Assembly: GCA_900543455.1 (NCBI GenBank)
Contig: UQRR01000106.1
Span: 1-6,537, forward strand
Direction of reading: 5' to 3'
DNA length: 6,537 bases
Source: an uncultured Dialister sp.
GTDB lineage: Bacteria > Bacillota > Negativicutes > Veillonellales > Dialisteraceae
The notes under the pieces are model-generated. The model searched no databases and was not told the DNA's origin. It saw nothing but the letters and a program-made list of their open reading frames with translations. Positions within the stretch are counted from its first letter, which is position 1, and every line of letters starts with the position of its first letter. Position numbers and translations under genes: made by a program. Below are positions 1 through 4,756 of the stretch, one piece after another.

Positions 1-1
1 C

Positions 2-15
2 ATTCCTAATTCCTC
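2..15. repeat. ATTCC-type heptamer repeat, truncated by window edge
   Basis: Two 7-nt units, ATTCCTA and ATTCCTC, stand at the left edge. The same repeat occurs as four units at 2651-2678, also upstream of a plus-strand gene. The array may continue outside the window. Confidence 0.7.
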
Positions 16-91
16 ATTCGCGCAAAGCTTTCATTCATAATCAGTGGACGGAGCCGCCCAAGGGGCTAACCCTGAACGCCAACCTCCTCCC

Positions 92-120
92 TTGAACCCC
101 AGCCACGAGACATATATAAT
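92..120 (+). promoter_or_regulatory. Sigma-A type promoter of the opine dehydrogenase-like gene
   Basis: A -35 box TTGAAC (92-97, 4/6 to TTGACA) is separated by 17 nt from a perfect -10 box TATAAT (115-120). Transcription would start near 127, about 28 nt before the chosen ATG at 155. The -35 lies inside a CCTTGAACCCC string that recurs in this window, so repeat sequence may be supplying promoter elements. No mapped start is available. Confidence 0.65.
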
Positions 121-154
121 AGAGGATAATACTCCATCGAATCGAGGACTTCTT

Positions 155-1180
155 ATGAAAATTTCCATCATCGGTGCAGGAGCGACGGGGCTCGCTGCCG
201 CCGCCTACCTGCATCTCATCTCCGTTCCCTTCACGCTCTACGTCAGAAATGAAGAGAAGCGGAAGCTCTGGGAGACGCATCCGCTCACTGTCAGCGGCAA
301 GGTGAATACCTCCCTCTACCTGCCCATGGCACGCTCGCTCGAAGAAGCCTGCGATGCCGACATCCTTCTCGTCTTCACCCGTGCGGGCGATCACGAGGCG
401 GTCACCGAGGAAGTGATGCCCTACATGAAAAAAGGGCAGTGCCTGCTCTTCCTGAACGGCTGCTGGGGCGCGGTGAAGGCCTACCGCGCCTTCCAGAAAG
501 CACAGGGGGCGGTATCGATCACCATCGGCGAGACCGCAAACATGCCTTTCATCGCTGCGCTCTCTTCCGACCACGCCTCACTCCATTTCAAAGCCATGAA
601 GGAAGAAATCGCCTACTCCGCCATCGGGGAAGAAGCCCCGTTGAGCGAGCTCCTGCACAAACTCGCGCCGAAGGTGACACGCGTCTCTTCACCCGCCGCG
701 ACCTCGCTCTCTGCGACGAATCCCATCATCCACGTAACACAGTGCCTCTTCAATCTCTCCCGCATCGAAAACGGGGAAGACTTTGATTTCTTCGGTGCGT
801 CCCTCACGAAGCGCACCGCTGCCTTCATGGAAGAGTGCGACAAGGAGCGCCTCGCCATCGGAAAAGCCCTCGGCCTGGAACTCGCACCGCTTCTTGCCAC
901 ACTGAATTCCTTCTGGGGTACCCGCGCCGGAACGCTCTATGAAGCGCTCACGGAAAATCCATCGTACCAAAGCGTCAAAGGCCCGACGACGCTTGCGAGC
1001 CGCTACATCACCGAAGACCTTCCCTGCGGCCTTACGAGCCTCCTTGACCTCTCGGACATGATGCACGTGGACTGCCCCCACATCACCGCCCTCGTCTACA
1101 CCATGGCGCTCTATCTCCGCCAGCCCTACCGCCCCTTCCTCACCCTGCAGGATTTGCGCGTGGTGAAAGGATTGAAATAG
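155..1180 (+). CDS. NAD(P)-dependent opine (octopine/nopaline) dehydrogenase-family protein
   Basis: A 341-residue cytoplasmic oxidoreductase. The N-terminus has a Rossmann dinucleotide-binding motif GAGATG at residues 7-12 right after the first beta strand. The C-terminal half has the family signature: N189-P-I-I-H193, the D229-K-E-R232 helix, and a GPTTL...RYITEDLP stretch at 276-290 containing R283 and D288. In characterised members, Asn/His/Arg/Asp at such positions form the opine active site with His catalytic. The family reductively condenses an amino-acid amine with a 2-oxo acid, or oxidises opines; the substrate here cannot be read from sequence. Start choice: ATG 155 has GAGGA (144-148) six bases upstream and begins directly with the Rossmann strand; an upstream GTG at 44 would add 37 low-complexity residues and lie ahead of the promoter. 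It is monocistronic as far as seen, with a heptamer array starting at the base after its stop. Ketopantoate reductase is a less likely alternative. Confidence 0.9.
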   Translation: MKISIIGAGATGLAAAAYLHLISVPFTLYVRNEEKRKLWETHPLTVSGKVNTSLYLPMARSLEEACDADILLVFTRAGDHEAVTEEVMPYMKKGQCLLFLNGCWGAVKAYRAFQKAQGAVSITIGETANMPFIAALSSDHASLHFKAMKEEIAYSAIGEEAPLSELLHKLAPKVTRVSSPAATSLSATNPIIHVTQCLFNLSRIENGEDFDFFGASLTKRTAAFMEECDKERLAIGKALGLELAPLLATLNSFWGTRAGTLYEALTENPSYQSVKGPTTLASRYITEDLPCGLTSLLDLSDMMHVDCPHITALVYTMALYLRQPYRPFLTLQDLRVVKGLK

Positions 1181-1250
1181 CGGCTGGTAACTAGCGGCTG
1201 GTGACTAGTGACTGGTGACTGGTAGCTAGGGATTAGTGGCTAGGGATTAG
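1181..1250 (+). repeat. Ten-unit degenerate heptamer array abutting a stop codon
   Basis: Ten consecutive 7-mers follow the TAG stop at 1178-1180 with no gap: CGGCTGG, TAACTAG, CGGCTGG, TGACTAG, TGACTGG, TGACTGG, TAGCTAG, GGATTAG, TGGCTAG, GGATTAG. All fit roughly NNNYTRG. The array grades from TGACTGG units into GGATTAG units, linking two repeat families seen separately elsewhere in the window. Confidence 0.9.
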
Positions 1251-1255
1251 GTTTG

Positions 1256-1320
1256 CGATACGAGAAAACCGCTAGTTTCAAACCTCCGCGGCGCTTCCAT
1301 ATTTTTATGCGCCGCACCAC
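1256..1320. repeat. Decayed hairpin repeat in the 1181-1433 intergenic gap
   Basis: CGATACGAGAA here is shared with 2602-2612. It is followed by an inverted repeat GCGGCGC (1288-1294) / GCGCCGC (1309-1315) around a 14-nt AT-rich loop. It resembles the GCGGC hairpin units at 2209, 2555, 2630 and 4642. No T-tract follows, so it is not a convincing terminator. I see no gene in 1181-1433. Confidence 0.5.
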
Positions 1321-1433
1321 CACCGTTGAACCTTCTGAACCTGTTGAACCCGCTCCCCCTCTTTCGCAAGCAATCAAAGGGCACTCCGCCCCACGAGCTG
1401 ACCCTGAACCCCATTTTTCAAGGAGCATCCATC

Positions 1434-2147
1434 ATGAAAAAAATTTTGACCGCCCTCTTACTCATGGCAGGCACCCTCTCTCCCGCAGGCGCCGCTAACT
1501 GGATTCCGCTCCCTGCGAGCGAAAGTGCCGAAGTCGACACCGACTCCTACATCGACAGCGGCGTCCGCGCATCGATGGACCTGAAGCTGTCCCTGGACGG
1601 TACGTCTGTCATTTCCACCATGGAATTTGACAAGGATCGCCGCACCTACCACATCGCGGCGGTGAAGACCCTTGCCGCTGACGGAAGCGTCAAAGAAAGC
1701 ACCCTCTTTTCTGACGACAGCTGGAGCCCGCTCCTGCCCAATTCCTTCGGAAAGAATGTGTATACCCACTTCATCGAGCAGCCGATCCCCCATTTCACGA
1801 ATCCCCAGTGGCTCCCTCTCTTCAAAGAAAGCGGCGTGAAATTTCACGGCAGCACCTATGACATCGAGAAGCAGACCCTCCGCTATAAGAATGGCTACGC
1901 CACCTTTTTCCTCCGCATCGCCTACCCTTGGAAAGATCAGGACTTCTCGCAAGTCATCTATCATGTCCGCATGGACGTGCCGAATAAAAAGGTTCAGACC
2001 CTCTCCATGACAGAATATGATTTTGATGGTAAAATAAAAAATCACGGACGAGGCTCCACTGAGCGCGCCCCTATCCTCCCCGACACTCCGATGGATAAAG
2101 TCCACCAGTACATCAAAGGTGAAGTCGATGCAGGAAGGTTGAAATGA
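1434..2147 (+). CDS. Secreted protein with two surface-adhesin E-like domains
   Basis: A 237-residue exported protein. MKKILTALLLMAGTLSPAGA is a Sec signal peptide with cleavage likely after AGA near residue 20; there is no lipobox Cys. The mature protein appears to be two related halves: residues 22-112 start NWIPLP, contain SYID and end W97-S-P-L-L-P-N-S; residues 125-230 start QWLPLF, contain STYD, an aromatic beta-rich core (YATFFLRIAYPW) and TEYDFDGKI. The W-x-P-L start, the acidic/aromatic strand and the W..L.PNS ending resemble the surface-adhesin protein E (Adhesin_E) family, small beta proteins frequent in Negativicutes. Location would be periplasmic or cell-surface; the binding partner is unknown. 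Start: ATG 1434 has AAGGAG (1420-1425) eight bases upstream; an upstream in-frame ATG at 1326 lies in repeats and would bury the signal peptide. Its TGA stop forms the first bases of a heptamer array. Presence of the gene is sure, family moderately so. Confidence 0.87.
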   Translation: MKKILTALLLMAGTLSPAGAANWIPLPASESAEVDTDSYIDSGVRASMDLKLSLDGTSVISTMEFDKDRRTYHIAAVKTLAADGSVKESTLFSDDSWSPLLPNSFGKNVYTHFIEQPIPHFTNPQWLPLFKESGVKFHGSTYDIEKQTLRYKNGYATFFLRIAYPWKDQDFSQVIYHVRMDVPNKKVQTLSMTEYDFDGKIKNHGRGSTERAPILPDTPMDKVHQYIKGEVDAGRLK

Positions 2148-2222
2148 CTAGTGACTGGTGACTAGTGACTGGCATGCCAGCTCATGGCATCGCCACTATT
2201 TATGCTTTGCGGCGAAGCCGCC
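2145..2222 (+). repeat. Composite repeat copy 1: heptamers plus GCGGC hairpin
   Basis: Four heptamers (TGACTAG, TGACTGG, TGACTAG, TGACTGG at 2145-2172) begin in the TGA stop of the secreted-protein gene. They are followed by GGCATCGCC (2186-2194), an AT-rich spacer and the hairpin GCGGC-GAA-GCCGC (2209-2221). The same order recurs at 2503-2570 and 4580-4655. Confidence 0.8.
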
Positions 2223-2315
2223 ACCACAAGTTTGAAAGCAGGGCATTGTTTGTTATTAGTTGTTTGGAAAAAGCGGTTTAAGGTTTGAGAATAAAGGTTT
2301 TCCGCTCATCTGAGC

Positions 2316-2486
2316 AGCCCCCTAGAGAGGGGGCGCGCCGAAGGCGGAGGATGGATCCCCATAGCGGGATAAAAATGATACAAGAAAAACGATTCCCGCC
2401 AATAGTGCGTTATCCGCTGCGCAGAAGGATGCCCCTGCGGGGCATATCCATCCTGCGCCTTTGGCGCGGCCCTTCTCCAAGGGCCT
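2316..2486. repeat. 171-bp BIME/MITE-like inverted-repeat element with three hairpins per arm
   Basis: The outer 41 nt (2316-2356) match the reverse complement of 2446-2486 at 34 of 41 positions by hand alignment. Each arm folds into three hairpins. Left: CCCCCT/AGGGGG (2318-2333), CGCC-GAA-GGCG (2336-2346), ATCCC/GGGAT (2355-2370). Right: ATGCCCC-TGC-GGGGCAT (2429-2445), GCGCC-TTT-GGCGC (2455-2467), GGCCCTT/AAGGGCC (2468-2485). Two differences between the arms are compensatory: C2318-G2333 corresponds to the swapped pair at 2469/2484, and C2322-G2329 corresponds to a T-A pair at 2473/2480. The core (2371-2428) has no long ORF. The layout resembles paired REP elements (BIMEs) or a small non-autonomous element; no transposase is visible here. 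Confidence 0.8.
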
Positions 2487-2502
2487 ACCCGTATCATGGA
2501 AG

Positions 2503-2570
2503 TGACTAGTGACTGGTGAATTGAATACCACTTTCGGGCATCGCCCAATAAAAAAGCGGCAAAGCCGCTA
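2503..2570 (+). repeat. Composite repeat copy 2
   Basis: Heptamers TGACTAG, TGACTGG, TGAATTG (2503-2523) run into AATACC, then TTCGGGCATCGCC (2533-2545), a run of A and the hairpin AGCGGC-AAA-GCCGCT (2555-2569). The A-run before the hairpin makes it terminator-like for minus-strand transcription. Confidence 0.8.
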
Positions 2571-2578
2571 CCATATAA

Positions 2579-2600
2579 GCCTTCCCCTAGAAGGGAAGGC
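2579..2600. repeat. Perfect 8-bp hairpin
   Basis: GCCTTCCC (2579-2586) and GGGAAGGC (2593-2600) form a perfect stem with a 6-nt loop. No T-tract follows on either strand, so it is better read as another palindromic repeat than as a terminator. It lies in the 2148-2728 gap, which holds no gene that I can support. Confidence 0.6.
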
Positions 2601-2610
2601 TACGATACGA

Positions 2611-2647
2611 GAATACCATCTTCTAAAAAGGCGGCGAAGCCGCCACC
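2611..2647. repeat. Composite repeat copy 4, partial
   Basis: GAATACC (2611-2617) is followed without the GGCATCGCC block by AAAAA and the hairpin GGCGGC-GAA-GCCGCC (2630-2644), then ACC. The preceding A-run gives a T5 tail on the minus strand, so it could stop antisense transcription. Confidence 0.6.
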
Positions 2648-2650
2648 TTC

Positions 2651-2678
2651 ATTCCTCATTCCTAATTCCTAATTCCTA
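2651..2678. repeat. Four-unit ATTCCTA heptamer array
   Basis: The units are ATTCCTC, ATTCCTA, ATTCCTA and ATTCCTA in strict 7-nt register, about 50 nt before the start codon at 2729. The related string at 1-15 also precedes a plus-strand gene. The reverse complement (TAGGAAT) resembles the GGATTAG/GAATTAG units found elsewhere. Confidence 0.85.
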
Positions 2679-2728
2679 ATTTTCTTAAACCCTGAACCCC
2701 AACTCCCATTCCCCGAGGTATCCCATCC

Positions 2729-3532
2729 ATGCCACGCATTTATACATCTGATCTTTCCGTAGCCGCTGCCGAAGCGTGCTACGCCGCTTTCCTGACAGGC
2801 AGCCTTCCCACGGAAGGCTGTTTCCTTGTGTCAGGCCCTCATCTTTTCCTGATGAATACACTCCCGCCGCTCCCCGAGGGGCGAGGCGTCCCTGTCTCCT
2901 TCGGTCCTGCCGGTTGGATCCACTCCGGCATCTCTTCCCAGATGCAGAGCATCGCCATCTACCGCGCATTCCTCGAAGGCCGAAGGCTTCCGGCCGGCAC
3001 CGCGCTCGCTGCATCGAAGGAGGGCATCACCGTCTTCCCCGCTGCCCTCTACGAAGCCGACCTCGGCGCGATGGATATGTTTTCCCTGTCCTTCGACCCC
3101 TTGGAAGAAGTGCTGACGCCGCAGGAGACAGCGAAACTCTACTCGCTCGACGCGAAACGCGTCCAGTGGGACTGCGAACACGCCGGTGAAGGTGCCGTCT
3201 TCTCACTCTCTGAGACGCGCCGCTCCGGAAACACATGGCTTCTCACAAGAAATGCCGCGCTTCGTGTCTACGAAGGAAAGGAAACGGTATCCTATCCCAT
3301 CAATCCCCTTCTCCTCGTCTTCTCCACAGTCGAAGCTGCCCACATCTGGAACCGCGACAGCGGCGTCGTCCGAAGTGCTGCCGGCGGTGCCGGCCATGCC
3401 GCCGCTCGCATGCACGAAGGCGATCGCAGGAAATCCGGCCGCATCTGGCTCGTCCGCCGCGAAGCCATGGAGCGTCTCTTCGGTCAAGCGCTCCCCGAGC
3501 GCATGGCTGAGGCCATGCGGTTTGTGAAATAG
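2729..3532 (+). CDS. Unrecognised protein with duplicated helix-turn-helix-like module
   Basis: A 267-residue soluble protein without signal peptide or membrane segment. Residues 1-125 match nothing I recognise. The C-terminal half contains two similar modules: residues 129-182 (LTPQETAKLYSLD...RRSGNTWLLTRNAALRVYEG) and 199-252 (FSTVEAAHIWNRD...RRKSGRIWLVRREAMERLFG). Both share an E-x-A-x-(L/I)-(Y/W)-x-x-D helix, a Gly-containing turn, and a basic RR(K)SG-x-x-WL-x-(T/R)R-x-A-x-x-R-(L/V)-(Y/F) end. The second module reads like small helix-turn-helix domains of clostridial and Negativicutes DNA-binding proteins, so DNA binding is plausible but inferred. Start: GAGG (2715-2718) lies ten bases before ATG 2729, a slightly long spacing. 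No operon partner is seen; a nine-unit heptamer array begins two bases after the stop, and a terminator lies about 175 nt further on. Confidence 0.87.
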   Translation: MPRIYTSDLSVAAAEACYAAFLTGSLPTEGCFLVSGPHLFLMNTLPPLPEGRGVPVSFGPAGWIHSGISSQMQSIAIYRAFLEGRRLPAGTALAASKEGITVFPAALYEADLGAMDMFSLSFDPLEEVLTPQETAKLYSLDAKRVQWDCEHAGEGAVFSLSETRRSGNTWLLTRNAALRVYEGKETVSYPINPLLLVFSTVEAAHIWNRDSGVVRSAAGGAGHAAARMHEGDRRKSGRIWLVRREAMERLFGQALPERMAEAMRFVK

Positions 3533-3534
3533 AG

Positions 3535-3597
3535 TGACTGGTGACTGGTGACTAGTGACTAGTGACTGGTGACTGGTGACTGGTGACTGGTGATTAG
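3535..3597 (+). repeat. Nine-unit TGACTGG/TGACTAG heptamer array
   Basis: Nine 7-mers in register: two TGACTGG, two TGACTAG, four TGACTGG and one TGATTAG, starting two bases after the TAG stop of the gene ending at 3532. Period 7 places TGA or TAG in all three forward frames within 21 nt. There are no spacers, so this is not a CRISPR array. Confidence 0.95.
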
Positions 3598-3615
3598 ACT
3601 AAAAGACTAGGAGCC

Positions 3616-3657
3616 ATCAGATATCTGACATCTGACATCTGACTTCTAATATCTGAT
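3616..3657. repeat. ATCTGAC heptamer array
   Basis: Six 7-mers in register: ATCAGAT, three ATCTGAC, TTCTAAT and ATCTGAT. The first and last units are reverse complements of each other. The sequence is unrelated to TGACTGG yet keeps the same 7-nt period, just downstream of the 3535-3597 array. Confidence 0.85.
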
Positions 3658-3707
3658 GTTTCCCAGTCTCAGACGCCCCCTCTTTTGACCTTTTCCATTT
3701 TCCCAAT

Positions 3708-3748
3708 AAAAAAAGCAGCCCCTTGCGATACGCAGGGGCTGCTTTTTT
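3708..3748. terminator. Strong bidirectional Rho-independent terminator
   Basis: GCAGCCCC (3715-3722) pairs with GGGGCTGC (3735-3742). Above one bulged T, TGCG pairs with CGCA around an ATA loop. An A7 tract (3708-3714) and a T6 tract (3743-3748) flank it, so it works on either strand between convergent genes ending at 3532 and 3747. The T-tract overlaps the TAA stop of the minus-strand regulator gene. Confidence 0.93.
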
Positions 3749-4409
3749 ATTCTTCTTCCTCTTCCTCATCATCTACAAAAATCTGCTGTGCAGCTTTATA
3801 GCTGAGAGACGTATTTCCATTCGGCGTCTCGAGAAGGATCGGCCCTTCGTAAGGCTCCTTCTCAAGGATGGTGACTGGCATATCGATCTCGATTCCCTTG
3901 CTCTGGATATAGTCCATCAGGCTGTAGTCTTCCATGACGCGGCGCACATGGGTCTTCTCGCCTTCCTCCAGCTCAGCAAGGGCGCGGCTCGTGATGCCGC
4001 TGCGGCTGCCGTCCACACGCGGGATCGGATCCCCGTGCGGGCAGTGATCCGGATTTCCCAGATACGCATCGAGCTTGTTGCAAAGTTCATCATTCGTCTG
4101 GTGCTCGAGGCCTTCTGCCAGCTCATGCGCTCCGCTCCATGAGAAATCCAGACACTTCACAAGGAAAACCTCCCACAGCGCATGATACCGCATGAGACGT
4201 CCGGCTTCTTTACGCCCCTTCTTCGTCATCCGGCTGCCTTTGTAGGCCGTGTAATCCACGTAGCCCTGCTTCTGCAGCTTTGCGATCATTTCGCTGACAG
4301 ATGGCGGCGATACATGAAGCATCTCGGAGAGCTCCTTATTTGTCACCAGATCATGGCTTTCGCTGATGATGTAAATGGCCTTTAAGTAGTCTTCCTTCCC
4401 TGATGTCAT
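3747..4409 (-). CDS. DtxR/MntR-family metal-dependent transcriptional repressor
   Basis: A 220-residue three-domain regulator. Residues 4-65 are the winged helix-turn-helix (KELSEMLHVSPPSVSEMIAKL is interrupted here only for description; recognition helix around SPPSVSEMI, 34-42). Residues 66-140 are the metal-binding dimerisation domain. Residues 175-212 are a FeoA/SH3-like domain ending in a DDEEEEEE tail. Metal ligands by homology: D7, H76, E99, E102 and H103 match the MntR set (D8, H77, E99, E102, H103), while MntR E11 is replaced by K10; H76/E80/H95 match the DtxR ancillary site. It probably senses Mn or Fe and represses metal uptake or its own gene. Start: ATG 4409 has AGAAGG six bases upstream; an in-frame ATG at 4415 abuts that site with no spacer, so the two-residue longer form is unlikely. 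It ends in a shared terminator. No transporter gene is adjacent. Confidence 0.93.
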   Translation of the reverse strand: MTSGKEDYLKAIYIISESHDLVTNKELSEMLHVSPPSVSEMIAKLQKQGYVDYTAYKGSRMTKKGRKEAGRLMRYHALWEVFLVKCLDFSWSGAHELAEGLEHQTNDELCNKLDAYLGNPDHCPHGDPIPRVDGSRSGITSRALAELEEGEKTHVRRVMEDYSLMDYIQSKGIEIDMPVTILEKEPYEGPILLETPNGNTSLSYKAAQQIFVDDEEEEEE

Positions 4410-4488
4410 ATCCATCCTTCTTTCTAGAAGAGAGGAAATAAAAATCCCTCATTCCCTAAACTTTTATGCCTATCGATTCATTACAGAT

Positions 4489-4517
4489 ATTATAGGTCAT
4501 AATTAAATTTTTGGGAA
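4489..4517 (-). promoter_or_regulatory. Promoter of the DtxR-family repressor gene, with possible operator
   Basis: On the minus strand, TTCCCA (4512-4517, 4/6 to TTGACA) lies 17 nt upstream of a perfect TATAAT (4489-4494). The start codon is about 80 nt downstream. CCTAT/ATAGG half-sites (4469-4473 and 4492-4496) form an interrupted dyad touching the -10 box, a possible autoregulatory site; it does not match a known DtxR or MntR consensus closely. Confidence 0.6.
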
Positions 4518-4534
4518 GAGGGAAAAGAAAATGA

Positions 4535-4569
4535 GAATTAGGGACTTGGGATTAGTGGCTAGGGATTAG
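4535..4569 (+). repeat. GGATTAG-type heptamer array
   Basis: Five units in register: GAATTAG, GGACTTG, GGATTAG, TGGCTAG, GGATTAG. The last three repeat the end of the array at 1181-1250. It lies upstream of the repressor promoter in the 4410-4756 gap, which otherwise holds repeats only. Confidence 0.85.
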
Positions 4570-4579
4570 GTGTGTCAAG

Positions 4580-4658
4580 TGACTTGTGACTAGTGACTAG
4601 TGACTTGAATACCGCCTTCGGGCATCGCCTTTCTTTATACTGCGGCGTAGCCGCCACC
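4580..4658 (+). repeat. Composite repeat copy 3
   Basis: Heptamers TGACTTG, TGACTAG, TGACTAG and TGACTTG (4580-4607) run into AATACCGCCTTCG, then GGCATCGCC (4621-4629), an AT-rich spacer and the hairpin GCGGC-GTA-GCCGC (4642-4654), then ACC. It is the same arrangement as copies 1 and 2. Confidence 0.85.
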
Positions 4659-4699
4659 TTCCCCGTTGAACCTTTGAACCTTCAAGTGGGAATGAGCGA

Positions 4700-4741
4700 C
4701 CAGTCACCAGTCACCAGTCACCAGTCACCAGTCACCAGTCA
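4700..4741 (-). repeat. Six perfect heptamers downstream of the lyase gene
   Basis: Six CCAGTCA units on the plus strand, that is TGACTGG on the minus strand, end 15 bases past the stop of the minus-strand gene 4757-5662. The array therefore reads in the sense direction of the gene it follows, as the plus-strand arrays do. Confidence 0.95.
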
Positions 4742-4756
4742 CTGATTCTGCTCCAT

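Noticed and set aside
44..154. GTG start that would extend the opine dehydrogenase-like protein by 37 residues
   Set aside because: The extension is low complexity, lies partly upstream of the promoter, and lacks a ribosome binding site, whereas ATG 155 has one and begins at the Rossmann strand.
1458..2105. 215-residue open frame on the minus strand
   Set aside because: It is antisense to the signal-peptide-bearing secreted protein and has no recognisable domain.
2285..2509. 74-residue plus-strand frame
   Set aside because: It is entirely within the inverted-repeat element, starts without a ribosome binding site and is rich in Arg/Pro from GC-rich hairpins.
3535..3657. CRISPR array
   Set aside because: The units are 7 nt with no spacers, so these are simple tandem repeats.
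4407..4415. Upstream ATG at 4415 as start of the metal regulator
   Set aside because: The AGAAGG site directly abuts this ATG with no spacer, while it is correctly spaced for ATG 4409; the difference is only two residues.
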